Assembly (NCBI RefSeq): GCF_010119225.1
Contig: NZ_WNKF01000001.1
Location: 372,001 to 436,000, forward strand
DNA from: Cyclobacterium roseum
GTDB taxonomy: Bacteria > Bacteroidota > Bacteroidia > Cytophagales > Cyclobacteriaceae
Direction: 5' to 3'
DNA length: 64,000 bases
Shown here: positions 63,316 through 64,000 of the stretch, in pieces
Numbering within the stretch: the first letter of the stretch is position 1
Layout: each line of letters starts with the position of its first letter
Notes under the pieces: generated by a model
What the model was told of the DNA's origin: nothing
The model's input: only the letters and a program-made list of their open reading frames with translations
Database searches by the model: none
Position numbers and translations under genes: made by a program

Positions 63316-63600
63316 TTAGTGTGTATCAACATAGGTTAGATCATAAGCCTTACCATCCTCAAATCTGAACAGTATCCGATAGTTTCCGGTGATATCCATA
63401 CTCCAATATCCTTGGAGATCTCCTTTTAACGGGTGCGGTCTCAATCCTCTGAATGGCGACAGGTCCTGCGGTACATCACTTAAATTATCTATAATATCCA
63501 GTACCCTACGGATCTTATTAAGCTGAACGACAGGCAAATACTTACTATTGCCAGTTTCCCAAAACAGCTTTAAACCCCTATGTTTAAATGTCTTGATCAT
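63316..63600 (-). CDS. higB: HigB family toxin (RelE/ParE superfamily)
   Basis: A 94-residue toxin: MIKTFKHRGLKLFWETGNSK, LNKIRRVLDIIDNLSDVPQD, HPLKGDLQGYWSMDITGNYR and ILFRFEDGKAYDLTYVDTH. This is the HigB plasmid-killer layout with the last strand ending in a His typical of the fold. It cuts mRNA on the ribosome. First gene of the minus-strand run HigB-HigA-YefM-YoeB. Confidence 0.92.
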   Translation of the reverse strand: MIKTFKHRGLKLFWETGNSKYLPVVQLNKIRRVLDIIDNLSDVPQDLSPFRGLRPHPLKGDLQGYWSMDITGNYRILFRFEDGKAYDLTYVDTH

Positions 63601-63611
63601 TTATTTTGAAT

Positions 63612-63627
63612 AGTGTAAATATACACT
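63612..63627. promoter_or_regulatory. Palindromic operator candidate of the hig operon
   Basis: AGTGTA-AATA-TACACT is an inverted repeat 11 bases upstream of the higB start; a further half site, TTTACACTAAAA, is at 63649-63660. HigA-type antitoxins bind such palindromes at their promoters. Role inferred. Confidence 0.5.
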
Positions 63628-63720
63628 TTACAATTTGAATAAAGTCTTTTTACACTAAAATTCCTTTATCGCTTGTCTGACTGTACCGGGTTGTTTAAAT
63701 CAACGAAACAATCAAAGAAA

Positions 63721-63993
63721 ATGAAAAAGTACGGTAAGAATGTCTGGACGTATCACCTGATTGCAGACGGACCTGCGTTGATTTATATCTGGTTTTGGGT
63801 AGAAGCCGGTACACCGGGATCGATTTCTTTTGTACTATTTGCGCTCATCTATCCCTTCTTATACCGACCTGTGGTGGATTATTACAGACTCCTTGCCCTG
63901 GAGGCCATTGAGAAAAAAGACTTTCCGAAAATGTGGAAATGGGCTGGCTTCTACCGGTTCAAATGGTATAGCAAGCTGATGTTTGGCGTATAA
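63721..63993 (+). CDS. Small membrane protein of unknown function
   Basis: A 90-residue protein with a mostly hydrophobic centre (about GPALIYIWFWVEAGTPGSISF and FALIYPFLYRPVVDYY, probably two membrane segments) and a basic C-terminal helix (KDFPKMWKWAGFYRFKWYSK). No family recognised. The frame opens at 63673 but the ATG at 63721 has the better start (MKKYGKNVWTYH). It ends 7 bases before the window edge. Confidence 0.6.
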   Translation: MKKYGKNVWTYHLIADGPALIYIWFWVEAGTPGSISFVLFALIYPFLYRPVVDYYRLLALEAIEKKDFPKMWKWAGFYRFKWYSKLMFGV

Positions 63994-64000
63994 GCCCCTA

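Overview
The window looks like a chromosomal segment from a Bacteroidota bacterium, probably order Cytophagales and close to Cyclobacteriaceae. The case rests on a SusC/SusD pair, a one-protein hybrid two-component regulator with AraC output, a promoter of the Bacteroidota type (TTG, about 20 bases, TAnnTTTG), many secreted carbohydrate-active enzymes, c-type cytochromes, and clusters of short GC-rich hairpin repeats. No rRNA, tRNA, CRISPR array or complete insertion sequence was seen. Most of the window is accessory in character.

Layout. 0-5.4 kb: end of an amidohydrolase, a secreted protein of unknown role, a pirin, and a translationally coupled purine permease plus an exported MTA/SAH nucleosidase. 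5.4-14 kb, almost all on the minus strand: a 1370-residue hybrid regulator, two exported DsrE-like proteins, a TsdA-type dihaem cytochrome c, a TSUP transporter, a stand-alone AraC DNA-binding protein that is 85/102 identical to the C-terminus of the hybrid regulator, and a small cupin. I read this as a regulated thiosulfate/sulfur oxidation module. 14.6-20.2 kb: a copper module with two multicopper oxidases (the second fused to an outer-membrane barrel), a Met-rich exported protein, a SHOCT miniprotein and an NTF2-like lipoprotein. 20.2-28.4 kb: aldehyde dehydrogenase, YceI lipoprotein, a cytochrome/VCBS protein and gene remnants (GH16, nucleotidyltransferase, GH53) mixed with hairpin repeats. 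28.4-33.2 kb: sulfatase, family 8 polysaccharide lyase and an orphan MbtH protein in one direction, with a divergent PAS-LuxR regulator. 33.4-42.5 kb: an unrecognised 619-residue protein, a DUF6155 protein, a complete tripartite RND efflux operon and a third DsrE-like protein. 42.6-52.1 kb: a xylan utilisation locus (esterase, GH10, GH43, SusC, SusD) ending in a good terminator. 52.1-53.5 kb: a DUF559 gene flanked by C/G-rich hairpins, then DUF2911. 53.8-61.2 kb: PEP synthase, a kinase/inositol-phosphatase-like pair with abutting genes, a PD-(D/E)XK-like protein and a secreted esterase. 61.2-64 kb: a toxin-antitoxin island with a RES-Xre pair and a collinear HigB-HigA-YefM-YoeB run in which YoeB has lost its N-terminal third.

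How the genes work together. The xylan locus would import and cleave xylo-oligosaccharides; the sulfatase and PL8 lyase suggest use of a sulfated, uronic-acid-containing glycan. The sulfur module would take electrons from thiosulfate or related compounds outside the cytoplasm, and the oxidase and RND modules handle copper and toxic compounds. The most unusual points are the regulatory bracketing of the sulfur operon, the exported nucleosidase coupled to a purine permease, the oxidase-barrel fusion, the orphan MbtH and the deleted YoeB. All functional calls come from motif reading; no database search was run.
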